Below are positions 52,178 through 61,087 of a stretch of 64,000 nt of DNA, piece by piece (positions within the stretch are counted from its first letter, which is position 1; every line of letters begins with the position of its first letter). The DNA comes from Flavobacterium beibuense (GTDB lineage Bacteria; Bacteroidota; Bacteroidia; Flavobacteriales; Flavobacteriaceae), in contig NZ_JUIW01000001.1 in NCBI RefSeq assembly GCF_004151245.1, positions 310,001 through 374,000 of the forward strand. The letters are read 5' to 3'. The notes beneath the pieces were generated by a model, which saw only the letters and a program-made list of their open reading frames with translations, did not search any database and was not told the DNA's origin. The position numbers and the translations under genes are program-made.

Positions 52178-52801
52178 TTAACTGTTAAGGAAAATATCTT
52201 TAAGGTCTTTAAAATGTTCTATGGCATAAGTCGCTGATTTTATATCATGCCACCCAAACTTGTTATATAAAACGGTATCTATTCCTAAATCTTTTGCAGC
52301 CTGAATTTCCGATTTTGGATCATCACCTACTACAAGAACTTCTTCCGGTTTATAGTTATAGCGTTTCAATATACTGTCGAACACTTCCTTTTTACTGGTG
52401 AGTACAGGGTTTACAACATGAATTTCCTTAAAATCATTTTCAATCCCAAGATGTTTGATTTTAGAATACTGCATTTTTTCAAAACCGGTAGTAACTAAAA
52501 AGCGTTCGGCCTGTATGTTTTTAATTTCAGGGTAATCCTCAAAAGCAGCTATAGGTTGGCTGTATTCAAGACTTTCCTGAACGTCAATAGCTTTTTGTGT
52601 TAGTTCGTCACTAAGGCCGAATTCCTTGGCAACAAGCCTGAAAGGCGTCCTCATGGTTTCCTTTTTAATAGCTTCAAGATTGTCACTGTGAAGTCCTGTT
52701 TCGGCTATAAGGTCAAAAAGGGGTGCGAAAAGTTTGTCGCCTATTGCATGTACAGGGTATAATGTGTTATCAAGATCGTATATAATAGCTTTTTTAGGCA
52801 T
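52178..52801 (-). CDS. HAD-superfamily phosphatase
   Basis: 207 residues. Motif I IIYDLDNTLYP (D9 and D11 in the DxD pair), motif II VTTGF, motif III Lys in TSKKEVFDSIL, and motif IV VVGDDPKSEIQAAKDLG. This pattern resembles pyrimidine 5'-nucleotidase-type or general sugar-phosphate HAD enzymes. Substrate not predictable. 90 bases lie between this gene and the upstream ABC gene, and a hairpin lies in that gap. Confidence 0.87.
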   Translation of the reverse strand: MPKKAIIYDLDNTLYPVHAIGDKLFAPLFDLIAETGLHSDNLEAIKKETMRTPFRLVAKEFGLSDELTQKAIDVQESLEYSQPIAAFEDYPEIKNIQAERFLVTTGFEKMQYSKIKHLGIENDFKEIHVVNPVLTSKKEVFDSILKRYNYKPEEVLVVGDDPKSEIQAAKDLGIDTVLYNKFGWHDIKSATYAIEHFKDLKDIFLNS

Positions 52802-52831
52802 AGTAATTTTTTTACAAAATTATCGTATAAT

Positions 52832-52861
52832 AAGAATGGCTGCAATATTGCAGCCATTCTT
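52832..52861 (-). terminator. Palindromic hairpin after the ABC transporter gene
   Basis: Perfect 30-base palindrome AAGAATGGCTGCAAT / ATTGCAGCCATTCTT. The T-run is short, but the position between two minus-strand genes fits a terminator. Confidence 0.65.
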
Positions 52862-52891
52862 AACGTATTATTATCATACAACGTTTTAGTG

Positions 52892-54718
52892 TTATTCAAA
52901 TGATTGCATGCCCACCAGTTTTTTATAAGTACCATCTGTGGCCATAAGCTCGTCGTGAGTACCTTGCTCTACAATACGGCCTTTTCTCATTACTACAATT
53001 CTGTCTGCCTTTTGTATGGTAGAAAGCCTGTGTGCAATAACTACAGAAGTACGGTTTTGCATCATGTTTTCAAGTGCCTGTTGTACCAGTCTTTCGCTTT
53101 CTGTATCAAGAGCAGAAGTAGCCTCGTCAAGAATCATGATAGGAGGGTTTTTAAGTACGGCACGGGCAATACTTAAACGTTGTTTTTGTCCGCCGGAAAG
53201 TTTATTACCACTATCGCCTATATTGGTGTCTATACCTTTTGGAAGGTCTTTTACAAACTCGTAGGCATTGGCAATTTTAAGTGCTGCCATGACTTCTTCT
53301 TCGGTAGCATCAGGTTTACCCAGCATTATATTGTTTCTGATAGTATCGTTAAACAGAATACTGTCTTGGGTAACAAGTCCCATAAGCCCGCGTAACGAAT
53401 GTAAACTTAAATCCCTTATGTCTGTTCCGTCTATTCTTACGCTTCCTTCCTGTACATCATAAAAGCGGGTAAGCAGGTTTGCAATGGTACTTTTACCACT
53501 ACCGGACTGACCTACAAGTGCAACGGTTTGCCCTTTAGGTACGGTTAGCGAGAATTCTTTAAGTACGTTTTCATCTTCGTATCTGAAGTTGATATTTTCA
53601 ATGGAAATGCTATTGTCAAAAGAGGCTTTTTCTATAGCTCCCTGTTTGGTTATTATAGGATTATCCTGATCCAGTATTTCCATAACACGTTCTGCAGCTG
53701 CATTACCTTTCTTCACATTGTATGAAGCTCTTGAAATGGCTTTTGCGGGAGTAAGGATGTTGTAAGCAAGCCCCATGTAAGAAATGAAGTCGGGTGCGTC
53801 CAGTGTGCCTTCCACAAGCACCATGTGTCCACCAAACCATAAAAGGGCAGCAATGACTACTATTCCTAAGAATTCACTCAATGGAGTGGCTACGTTTTGC
53901 CTGTTTAGTATTTTATTTGAAAGATGGAAGAAACGATTGTTTGAATCTCCAAATTTGCCTTCAAAAGTTTTTTCAGCGTTAAATCCTTTTATAACTTTTA
54001 GTCCGCCCAGTGTTTCTTCCAATATAGAAAGAAAATAGCCCTGTTCTCTTTGTGCTTTATCGGACTGCCTTTTTAATGACTTGCCTACTATTGATATAAG
54101 CCATCCTGAAAACGGGATGAAGACAAAAACGAATAGTGTTAGCTTAACGCTTATTACAAACATTGTAATGATTGTAAAAAGTATAGTTAACGGTTCGCGT
54201 ACTATAAGCTCCAGGATAGAAAGGAAAGAGTGTTGTATTTCTAATACATCAGACGATATCCTTGACATGATATCACCTTTTCTCTTTTCTGAAAAGAACG
54301 AAATAGGTAATGCTACCGTTTTATTATAAATGGCGTCTCTTATATCTTTAAGTACTCCGTTTCTTAAGAAAGTAATAAAGTACATTGCTCCATAGTTGCA
54401 AAGGTTTTTGAGAAGGAACAGGGAAATGATTAGTCCTATCATTATGGAAAGAACATATTGTTGTCCGTGTTCGGCTGAGGTGGTACTGATGTAGTATCCC
54501 ATATAATCTTTTAGGTATCTTCCGGTATCCCTAAAACCTTCATATACAGGCTTGCTGAAAATCTGTTCTTCCTTTTCAAAGAGAACAGTCATCATAGGTA
54601 TCAGTGCTACAAAAGACAGTGCACTAAATAACGCATACCAAATATTAAAAAATATGTTTAGGTAAGCATACCTTTTATAGGGTTTCGCAAAGCGAAATAT
54701 TTTTTTAAAGTAATCCAT
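52892..54718 (-). CDS. MsbA-like ABC exporter (fused membrane and ATPase domains)
   Basis: 608 residues. Six transmembrane helices in the first about 330 residues, then the ATPase domain with Walker A GQSGSGKST, signature LSGGQKQRLSI, Walker B IMILDEATSALD, and the H-loop in VIAHRLST. Such half-transporters act as homodimers; MsbA flips lipid A-core, related ones export lipids or drugs. It lies 3 bases behind a phosphohexomutase gene in a sugar-envelope cluster, which favours a cell-envelope substrate, but I do not assign MsbA itself. Confidence 0.88.
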   Translation of the reverse strand: MDYFKKIFRFAKPYKRYAYLNIFFNIWYALFSALSFVALIPMMTVLFEKEEQIFSKPVYEGFRDTGRYLKDYMGYYISTTSAEHGQQYVLSIMIGLIISLFLLKNLCNYGAMYFITFLRNGVLKDIRDAIYNKTVALPISFFSEKRKGDIMSRISSDVLEIQHSFLSILELIVREPLTILFTIITMFVISVKLTLFVFVFIPFSGWLISIVGKSLKRQSDKAQREQGYFLSILEETLGGLKVIKGFNAEKTFEGKFGDSNNRFFHLSNKILNRQNVATPLSEFLGIVVIAALLWFGGHMVLVEGTLDAPDFISYMGLAYNILTPAKAISRASYNVKKGNAAAERVMEILDQDNPIITKQGAIEKASFDNSISIENINFRYEDENVLKEFSLTVPKGQTVALVGQSGSGKSTIANLLTRFYDVQEGSVRIDGTDIRDLSLHSLRGLMGLVTQDSILFNDTIRNNIMLGKPDATEEEVMAALKIANAYEFVKDLPKGIDTNIGDSGNKLSGGQKQRLSIARAVLKNPPIMILDEATSALDTESERLVQQALENMMQNRTSVVIAHRLSTIQKADRIVVMRKGRIVEQGTHDELMATDGTYKKLVGMQSFE

Positions 54719-54721
54719 TTA

Positions 54722-56449
54722 TTATATTAAATTCATCTCTTGTACAATATTCCTGATTTTCTGATCAAGACTTGCCTCCACTTCACGGGCATCCTCCACT
54801 TTATCAAGTGTACTGTTTACGCTAAAGTAAAACTTGATTTTTGGCTCTGTACCGCTTGGTCTTGCGCATATTTTTGTGCCGTCTTCCAGATAATAGATAA
54901 GCACGTTAGATTTTGGCAAAGTTAACGCTTCTTCTTCACCTGTAAACATATTTTTTGCGGTAGACGATTGGTAATCCTCAATCATCACAACACGTTCGCC
55001 ATCAATCTCTTTTAGCGGTTTTTCGCGCAGGTCAATCATCATCTGTTTTATTTCCTGAGCACCATCCATACCTTTTTTGGTTAGTGATATCAGATACTCT
55101 TTATAGAAACCGTACTTAACGTATAGTTTTAAAAGTTCCTGATAAAGCGAACTTGCGTTGGCTTTTGCCTGTGCAGCCAGTTCACATAACAATAGGGTAG
55201 AGGTAACGGCATCCTTATCTCTAACGAAATCACCAACCATATATCCAAAACTTTCTTCACCGCCGCCAATAAATTGCAGTTCCGGGAAGTCAACGATCAT
55301 TTTGGCAATCCATTTAAAACCGGTAAGTCCTACTTTAAAGTTTACACCATATTCACTTGCCAAATCCATTATCATTGGTGTAGATACTATGGTAGAGCCT
55401 ATAAACTGCTGTCCGGTTATTTTGCCCTGCTTTTTCCACTGCTCTAAAAGGAAGTGTGTCATTAGTATCATGGTTTGGTTACCATTTAATAACGTCATAA
55501 CTCCCTGGCTGTTTCTTACTGCAACACCAAGTCTGTCGCTATCAGGGTCAGTGCCTACAACAATATCAGCATTTACCTCGTTAGCCAGTTCAATTGCCAT
55601 TGCCAATGCTTCCGGCTCTTCGGGATTCGGGGATTTTACGGTAGGGAAATTTCCGTTTGGTGCAGCCTGTTCTGCTACAATATGTACATTACTGTAGCCT
55701 GCATTTTCAAGTAAATCGGGTATAAGCGTTACCGATGTACCATGTAACGGAGTGAAAACAATCTTAAGGGCATCTTTTGCCTCCTGAGGCGTATTGAAAG
55801 TTGCTGCCTCTACAGAAGCACCTAAAAATGCTTTGTCAACTTCACTGTCAATATATTCAATAAGATTTTCGTTTGCATTAAAGTTGATCTGATCATATTC
55901 TAATGCTTCAATAACCTTTATAATTTCTCCATCCTGGGGAGGTACAAGCTGTCCGCCATCCTGCCAGTATACTTTATAGCCGTTATATTCCGGCGGGTTG
56001 TGTGATGCGGTAAGTACTATACCTGCATGGCAGCTTAGGTGTCTTACAGCAAAAGATAGTTCCGGAGTTGGTCTAAGGTCGCTAAACAGGTATACTTTAA
56101 TGCCGTTTGCAGAGAAAACATCGGCTACAGTTTTAGCGAGTGTGTCGCTGTTGTTACGGCAGTCATAAGCTATAGCAACTTTTATTTCCTGTCCTTTAAA
56201 AACATCTTTCAGGTAATTGCTAAGGCCCTGGGTAGCTTTTCCAAGAGTGTATTTATTAATACGGTTAGTGCCCGGCCCCATGATGCCTCTCATTCCGCCG
56301 GTTCCGAATTCAAGATTTTTGTAGAAGCTGTCCTCAAGTTCTTTTGGTGAAGACGTCATCATTTCCTTAACAGCTTCCTGTGTCTGACTGTCAAATAGGG
56401 GTGAAAGCCATACATTAACTTTATCAAGTATCGATTGGTCGATATGCAT
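54722..56449 (-). CDS. Phosphohexomutase (phosphoglucomutase/phosphomannomutase family)
   Basis: 575 residues, the long alpha-PGM type. The phospho-serine loop is TASHNPPEYNGYKVY, the metal-binding loop is GTDPDSDRLG, the sugar-binding loop is GGGEESFGY, and the phosphate-binding loop is ICARPSGTEPKIK. It interconverts hexose 1- and 6-phosphates, so it feeds sugar nucleotide synthesis. Next to the ABC exporter with a 3-base gap. A terminator-like hairpin separates it from the glycosyltransferase upstream. Confidence 0.92.
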   Translation of the reverse strand: MHIDQSILDKVNVWLSPLFDSQTQEAVKEMMTSSPKELEDSFYKNLEFGTGGMRGIMGPGTNRINKYTLGKATQGLSNYLKDVFKGQEIKVAIAYDCRNNSDTLAKTVADVFSANGIKVYLFSDLRPTPELSFAVRHLSCHAGIVLTASHNPPEYNGYKVYWQDGGQLVPPQDGEIIKVIEALEYDQINFNANENLIEYIDSEVDKAFLGASVEAATFNTPQEAKDALKIVFTPLHGTSVTLIPDLLENAGYSNVHIVAEQAAPNGNFPTVKSPNPEEPEALAMAIELANEVNADIVVGTDPDSDRLGVAVRNSQGVMTLLNGNQTMILMTHFLLEQWKKQGKITGQQFIGSTIVSTPMIMDLASEYGVNFKVGLTGFKWIAKMIVDFPELQFIGGGEESFGYMVGDFVRDKDAVTSTLLLCELAAQAKANASSLYQELLKLYVKYGFYKEYLISLTKKGMDGAQEIKQMMIDLREKPLKEIDGERVVMIEDYQSSTAKNMFTGEEEALTLPKSNVLIYYLEDGTKICARPSGTEPKIKFYFSVNSTLDKVEDAREVEASLDQKIRNIVQEMNLI

Positions 56450-56465
56450 ATCTTTTATATTTAGA

Positions 56466-56490
56466 AAAAGACATATTTAATATGTCTTTT
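56466..56490 (-). terminator. Terminator between glycosyltransferase and mutase genes
   Basis: AAAAGACATAT / ATATGTCTTTT, 11-base stem and 3-base loop, touching the glycosyltransferase stop codon. It splits the minus-strand cluster into two possible units. Confidence 0.65.
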
Positions 56491-57439
56491 ATAAAGTTTC
56501 ACTTATTTTATAACGTTCTTCGTTGCTTTTAGTTCTTAGGATTATTTCTCCTAAAAAGCCTGCTAAGAATAACTGTGTACCAATTATCATGGTGGCAAGC
56601 GCTATATAAAACCAAGGGTTGTTTGTAACCAGTATTGCAGGTTCGTTAAGGTATAGTTTATAAAGCTTAGTAATACCTATATATAGTGCCGACAGGAAAC
56701 CAATTATAAACATAAGTACCCCCATAGCACCAAAAAGGTGCATGGGCCTTTTGCCAAAGCGCGACAGGAACCATATGGTAATAAGATCAAGGAATCCGTT
56801 AATAAAACGGCTCATTCCAAATTTTGAGGTTCCATATTTACGGGCCTGATGTATTACAACTTTTTCACCAATACGGCCAAAACCTGCATTTTTTGCAAGT
56901 ACCGGAATGTAGCGGTGCATTTCTCCCGAAACTTCTACGTTTTTAACCACTACATTTCTGTAGGCTTTAAGGCCACAGTTAAAATCATTAAGCTTTACAC
57001 CTGATGTTTTTCTGGCGGCCCAGTTAAAAAGTTTAGATGGTAAGTTTTTTGATATCACCGAGTCATAACGCTTCTTTTTCCAACCTGAAACAAGGTCAAA
57101 TCCCTGTTGTATAACCATATTGTACAGTTCCGGTATTTCATCCGGACTATCCTGCAGGTCAGCATCCATAGTGATAATAACATCGCCCTGGGCTTTGGCA
57201 AAACCGGCATGCAATGCCTGTGATTTACCATAATTGCGTAAAAAGCGTATGCCTTTTATGCATGGATTTTGTGCAGCAAGCTGCTCTATAATGCCCCATG
57301 AATTATCTGTACTGCCGTCGTCAATAAAAATAACCTCATAGGTGTAATTATTGGCGGTCATTACATTAACAATCCACTGGTGTAATTCTTTTAAGGACTC
57401 CTCTTCATTAAGGAGTGGTATAACTATGGATAAGTTCAT
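56489..57439 (-). CDS. Family 2 glycosyltransferase (dolichyl-phosphate-mannose synthase-like)
   Basis: 316 residues. GT2 domain at 1-220 with VIPLLNEEESL, FIDDGSTDNSW and DADLQDSPDEI (metal and nucleotide binding). Two C-terminal transmembrane helices (about 232-256 and 270-295). It resembles the polyprenyl-phosphate glycosyltransferases of the DPM1/ArnC type that load a sugar on a lipid carrier. The preceding DUF4199 gene is 3 bases away. Confidence 0.9.
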   Translation of the reverse strand: MNLSIVIPLLNEEESLKELHQWIVNVMTANNYTYEVIFIDDGSTDNSWGIIEQLAAQNPCIKGIRFLRNYGKSQALHAGFAKAQGDVIITMDADLQDSPDEIPELYNMVIQQGFDLVSGWKKKRYDSVISKNLPSKLFNWAARKTSGVKLNDFNCGLKAYRNVVVKNVEVSGEMHRYIPVLAKNAGFGRIGEKVVIHQARKYGTSKFGMSRFINGFLDLITIWFLSRFGKRPMHLFGAMGVLMFIIGFLSALYIGITKLYKLYLNEPAILVTNNPWFYIALATMIIGTQLFLAGFLGEIILRTKSNEERYKISETL

Positions 57440-57442
57440 TTA

Positions 57443-58006
57443 TTATAATGCTCCCGGATTATCTTTTTTAACAAATGCACCAACTAATAGAGACCATATA
57501 AGACCAAGGAAAGCATGCATAACTATTGTTAAAGGCCCTGAAATATAAGGTAACATTGTTTTTTCAATTATTGACATTGACATCTGCAGTTCTTCAGAAG
57601 ATATATTAGGCCTTTGATGTACAGTTACCGTTTTCATTGTTTCAATAAATTCAGTAATGAACTCAGGAAAAATTAGCCAAAAAATGAAATAAAATACAGA
57701 ATAGATAAATGCAGCTAAAACTGTTATTGATACACCTAGTTTAAGGCATTGAGAAAATGAGATGTATCCTCCATTAATGTTCTTTTTGTAGTTATTGCAT
57801 CCTAAAGAAATAAATATGATAGGTAAAATGCAGAAATTAAGGACATTTGTAAATGTTCCAACCCAACCTGATTTAATAGGGTCTGGTTTAAGTACGTACA
57901 TTAAAACGAATTCCAAAATCATTATTGAGCCAAATACAATTCCGTATGATGTGGCCGATTTTGCAGGAGATATTTTTTTTTCCAAAATGTTGTTTTCTTG
58001 TTCCAT
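57443..58006 (-). CDS. DUF4199 membrane protein
   Basis: 187 residues, four transmembrane helices (about 20-40, 50-70, 83-108 and 150-175). The DUF4199 pattern includes YGIVFGSIMILEFVLMYVL near the start, INGGYISFSQCLKLGVSI, and the last helix PLTIVMHAFLGLIWSLLVGAF. Widespread in Bacteroidetes with unknown function. It often precedes a GT2 gene, and here it does. Confidence 0.88.
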   Translation of the reverse strand: MEQENNILEKKISPAKSATSYGIVFGSIMILEFVLMYVLKPDPIKSGWVGTFTNVLNFCILPIIFISLGCNNYKKNINGGYISFSQCLKLGVSITVLAAFIYSVFYFIFWLIFPEFITEFIETMKTVTVHQRPNISSEELQMSMSIIEKTMLPYISGPLTIVMHAFLGLIWSLLVGAFVKKDNPGAL

Positions 58007-58106
58007 TTCTGATTGGTTTGATTTTAATCTACAAATATACTAATTACAGTATAATGAGTCGCTAAAAATATAATATCGTTACAGCTAAAAAAATACTGTA
58101 TACTAT

Positions 58107-58135
58107 TTGATATTAAAAAAATAGTTGTACTTTTG
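58107..58135 (+). promoter_or_regulatory. Promoter of rpmE2
   Basis: TTG (58107-58109), 18 bases, TACTTTTG (58128-58135), full consensus. The transcript would begin near 58140, leaving a leader of about 100 bases. Confidence 0.7.
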
Positions 58136-58139
58136 CGCT

Positions 58140-58243
58140 CTGAATTAAAAAGTTTAAATACAAAAAGTTGTAAAACGTTTACACCTTTCTGATAAGGGAA
58201 GCCGCGAAATGGTTTTGCAGCCAAACAATAAAAATTTACAAAG
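58140..58243 (+). promoter_or_regulatory. Structured leader of rpmE2
   Basis: Three consecutive hairpins: TGTAAA-ACG-TTTACA (58169-58183), CCTT-TCTGAT-AAGG (58184-58197) and GCGAAA-TGG-TTTTGC (58204-58218), all before the start codon. Ribosomal protein leaders that bind their own protein are known in flavobacteria for other proteins. Whether this one works that way is inferred from its position and structure only. Confidence 0.5.
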
Positions 58244-58495
58244 ATGAAAAAAGGTATTCACCCAGAGAATTACAGATTAGTAGCTTTTAAAGACATGTCT
58301 AACGAGGATGTTTTCATTACTAAATCTACAGCAGATACAAAAGAAACAATTGAAGTTGACGGAGTTGAATATCCGGTTGTGAAAATGGAGATCTCAAGAA
58401 CTTCACACCCTTTCTACACTGGTAAATCTAAACTTATCGATACAGCTGGTCGTATTGATAAATTCAAAAACAAATACGCTAAATTCAAAAAATAA
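58244..58495 (+). CDS. rpmE2: Ribosomal protein L31, type B
   Basis: 83 residues. Component of the large ribosomal subunit and, in the 70S particle, of a bridge to the small subunit. It starts [19 protein letters not shown] and has [18 protein letters not shown]. There is no CxxC zinc motif, so it is the zinc-independent form (type B). Expressed from a consensus promoter with a long leader and ended by a strong terminator. Confidence 0.95.
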   Translation: MKKGIHPENYRLVAFKDMSNEDVFITKSTADTKETIEVDGVEYPVVKMEISRTSHPFYTGKSKLIDTAGRIDKFKNKYAKFKK

Positions 58496-58516
58496 TTCTG
58501 AATTTATCTATCATAC

Positions 58517-58546
58517 AAAGCCTTCCCGAAACGGAAGGCTTTTTTT
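58517..58546 (+). terminator. Terminator after rpmE2
   Basis: AAAGCCTTCC-CGAAAC-GGAAGGCTTT followed by T-run. Confidence 0.92.
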
Positions 58547-58602
58547 ATATATAGGTGTTGATTTTTCGGAAAATACGTATTGCAATTCAGTATTTTCCTG
58601 TA

Positions 58603-58633
58603 TTGTTTCGAAAAAGTTTGATAAATAAATTTG
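58603..58633 (+). promoter_or_regulatory. Promoter of the 58659 lipoprotein gene
   Basis: TTG, 20 bases, TAAATTTG, with the ATG 26 bases further on. A full consensus promoter. Confidence 0.65.
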
Positions 58634-58658
58634 TCACTTAATTAAAAAATTATAACAA

Positions 58659-59147
58659 ATGAAAAATTTATTTAAAATTAGCTTAATCTTGTTTGTCGTA
58701 TTTTCTTTTATTTCTTGTTCAGATGATTCTGCTCAGATGAATGAAGAGAACTATAAAGTTCGAGATTATTCAGATTTTGAAACAAAACAAGAAACTGTTG
58801 TTGTGTGTGAAAAACTAACATTAAAAATAGTTCAGTACGTAACGCTTGGTTTAGTTGAACAAGAGAGAGGAGCTAGTGTTTATGTTTGTTGTGGAGGACC
58901 ATTCATGACTTCTCCATTAACAATGTGCCAACCTGTAAGTAAAGGTACTTATGATTATTGGACAGGATTGATTGACAAGAAAAAGGAAGCTATGGGGACA
59001 CCTATTGAAGAGATAATTGATCCAGAACTAAATCCAGCAGATGTCACATACATTGAGGTTAAAGAAAGCAATGAAGTTAATGGTGTTAAAATAATAGCTA
59101 AAAGATACCCTGTTCAGGATGGAATAGTGTATTTTGAATTAGAATAG
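58659..59147 (+). CDS. Lipoprotein of unknown function
   Basis: 162 residues. Lipobox FSFISCSDD with Cys20, so it is exported and lipidated. The body has paired Cys in VYVCCGGPF (about residues 74-82) plus others in VVVCEKL and TMCQP, possibly a disulfide-bonded core. No domain recognised. AT-rich. Single gene with its own promoter and terminator. Confidence 0.75.
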   Translation: MKNLFKISLILFVVFSFISCSDDSAQMNEENYKVRDYSDFETKQETVVVCEKLTLKIVQYVTLGLVEQERGASVYVCCGGPFMTSPLTMCQPVSKGTYDYWTGLIDKKKEAMGTPIEEIIDPELNPADVTYIEVKESNEVNGVKIIAKRYPVQDGIVYFELE

Positions 59148-59173
59148 GCAAAAATAGTCTTATTTTAGACCTT

Positions 59174-59211
59174 AAAAGTTCTTAAGATTTCAAAATCTTA
59201 AGAACTTTTTT
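59174..59211 (+). terminator. Terminator after the lipoprotein gene
   Basis: 17-base perfect stem AAAAGTTCTTAAGATTT / AAATCTTAAGAACTTTT and T-run. Confidence 0.88.
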
Positions 59212-59270
59212 ATTGAAAAGATTTGATGTAAATTCGTGGCAGTCGCTTTTTAATGCTAAAAACCACAGTA

Positions 59271-60446
59271 ATGAACTACATATTATTTGACGGAACGGTG
59301 CGCAACGCCCTGTTGCCTTTTACATTTACAAGGCCTGTTGCCGATATTCGCGTGGGAATATTAACCATACGTGAAAAATGGGAAAAATATCTGGGCTATA
59401 CCACAACCACTCTTACCGAAGAGTACCTTATGGATAAATACCCAATGGTAGAGATGGAAGAGAATATTATGATTAATGCTTCTTTCCTGCCTAATGAGGT
59501 GCTTGCCGAGATGGTACAAAGCCTTGAGGAAAACCAGGCTATATTTTATGGTGATGAGGTTATAGCTTTCTACACAAAAGATACTCAGGAAGAGGTGGAT
59601 TTTGACAGCTATGAAGCTATTGAATATACTGAAGACTGCCTACGTATTGAAAATCCGTGGGACATATTTAAAAACAATGATGCAGCTATAAGAGAAGATT
59701 TCGAGCTTCTTACTGCCGACAGGGTTTCACAGCCTATACCGTCGAGTGTTAATGTTATTGCTGCCGAAAATATATTTATAGAGGAAGGTGCAAAGCTGGA
59801 ATTTGTAACGCTTAATGCTTCAACCGGGCCAATTTATATTGGTAAGGATAGTGAGATTATGGAGAACTCTGTAATCCGGGGGCCGTTTGCGCTTTGCGAA
59901 GGAGCTCAGGTAAAACTGGCTACAAAAGTATACGGTGCTACTACGGTTGGCCCTCATTCAAGAATAGGAGGAGAGGTAAGTAACTCGGTACTATTTGCTT
60001 ACTCAAACAAAGGGCACGATGGTTTCTTAGGGAACTCGGTGCTTGGTGAATGGTGTAACCTGGGTGCAGATACCAACAATTCTAACCTTAAGAATAATTA
60101 TGAGGAAGTAAAATTGTGGAGTTATGAAAAGGAAGGCTTTGTTAAAACCGGACTTCAGTTTTGCGGGCTTATGATGGGAGACCATAGTAAATGTGGTATC
60201 AATACCATGTTCAATACGGGTACGGTAGTAGGGGTGAGTGCTAATATTTTTGGTAGCGGATTCCCTCGCAATTTTGTACCTAGTTATTCATGGGGAGGGG
60301 CTTCAGGCTTTACCACTTACATTACTAAAAAAGCTTTTGAAACAGCACGTATTGTAATGTCAAGACGTAATGTAGAGTTTACCGAACAGGACGCAGCCAT
60401 ACTGGAGCATGTGTTTGAGGAAACCAAAAAATGGAGAAAAGAATAA
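59271..60446 (+). CDS. Putative sugar nucleotidyltransferase (GlmU-like)
   Basis: 391 residues from ATG 59271 (an ATG six codons earlier is possible). The N-terminal part MNYILFDGTVRNALLPFTFT is a nucleotidyltransferase-like domain that lacks the classic GxGTR loop. The C-terminal half is a left-handed beta-helix of hexapeptide repeats (IYIGKDSEIMENSVIRGPFA, then NSNLKNNYEEVKLW), as in GlmU. A conserved Bacteroidetes family; the reaction is not established. The thermonuclease gene follows closely. Confidence 0.85.
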   Translation: MNYILFDGTVRNALLPFTFTRPVADIRVGILTIREKWEKYLGYTTTTLTEEYLMDKYPMVEMEENIMINASFLPNEVLAEMVQSLEENQAIFYGDEVIAFYTKDTQEEVDFDSYEAIEYTEDCLRIENPWDIFKNNDAAIREDFELLTADRVSQPIPSSVNVIAAENIFIEEGAKLEFVTLNASTGPIYIGKDSEIMENSVIRGPFALCEGAQVKLATKVYGATTVGPHSRIGGEVSNSVLFAYSNKGHDGFLGNSVLGEWCNLGADTNNSNLKNNYEEVKLWSYEKEGFVKTGLQFCGLMMGDHSKCGINTMFNTGTVVGVSANIFGSGFPRNFVPSYSWGGASGFTTYITKKAFETARIVMSRRNVEFTEQDAAILEHVFEETKKWRKE

Positions 60447-60456
60447 TTATACAGAT

Positions 60457-61017
60457 TTGAGAAAAAAATCTAATAGGAATAAAACGAAACTGGGAAGCCT
60501 GCTGTTATTGCTGGCTTTCTTTTTTTATTTTGTTGTTGTAAAGAATAACGGCTTTACAAAACAGGAAAGCAAACCTGAGATCACAAACGATACTGAGCTG
60601 GCCCAATTTACAGGAAAAGTAGTCTCTGTAAGTGATGGCGATACATTTAAGGTTCTGTATAAGGGGAAAAAACAAAGGATACGCCTGATGGATATAGACT
60701 GTCCTGAAACGGGGCAACCGTTTGGTAAGGAAGCGAAACAATATGCTAATAGCTTATGTTATGGTAAAACAGTAACTGTAAAGGCAGATGGTGGTCGTGA
60801 TCAGTATGGACGGATATTAGGATATGTATATGTAAATGATACACTAAATATAAATGCCCAACTGGTTAAGGAAGGTTTGGCATGGCGTTACAAATATTCT
60901 GAAAACGAAAGTTTGAAGGAACTTGAGAGTCAGGCAAAAAAACAACATAAAGGATTATGGGTGCAACAAGACCCTATCAATCCATGGGAATGGAGAAAAC
61001 AACATTCAGGGAAATAA
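60457..61017 (+). CDS. Thermonuclease-family (SNase-like) protein with N-terminal membrane anchor
   Basis: 186 residues from TTG 60457: basic RKKSNRNKTK, then a hydrophobic helix (LGSLLLLLAFFFYFVVV, anchor or signal). An SNase domain follows (about 50-180) with SDGDTFKVLYKGKKQRIRL and DIDCPETGQPFGKEAKQYAN for the calcium and active-site Arg/Glu, then QYGRILGYVYVND and GLAWRYKYS. It probably degrades nucleic acid outside the inner membrane. Starts 10 bases after the preceding stop. Confidence 0.88.
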   Translation: MRKKSNRNKTKLGSLLLLLAFFFYFVVVKNNGFTKQESKPEITNDTELAQFTGKVVSVSDGDTFKVLYKGKKQRIRLMDIDCPETGQPFGKEAKQYANSLCYGKTVTVKADGGRDQYGRILGYVYVNDTLNINAQLVKEGLAWRYKYSENESLKELESQAKKQHKGLWVQQDPINPWEWRKQHSGK

Positions 61018-61046
61018 AACAGGCAGCTATAAGCTGCCTGTTTCAG
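61018..61046 (+). terminator. Terminator after the thermonuclease gene
   Basis: AAACAGGCAGCT / AGCTGCCTGTTT hairpin. A second hairpin CCGGAG-TCCTCATT-CTCCGG follows at 61061-61080 and may end the convergent gene. Confidence 0.8.
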
Positions 61047-61087
61047 TTATCAAGAAATAACCGGAGTCCTCATTCTCCGGTGTAGGT

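Noticed and set aside
60409..60456. Upstream ATG start for the thermonuclease gene
   Set aside because: It would place 16 extra residues, taken from inside the nucleotidyltransferase gene, in front of a normal basic-hydrophobic export signal.
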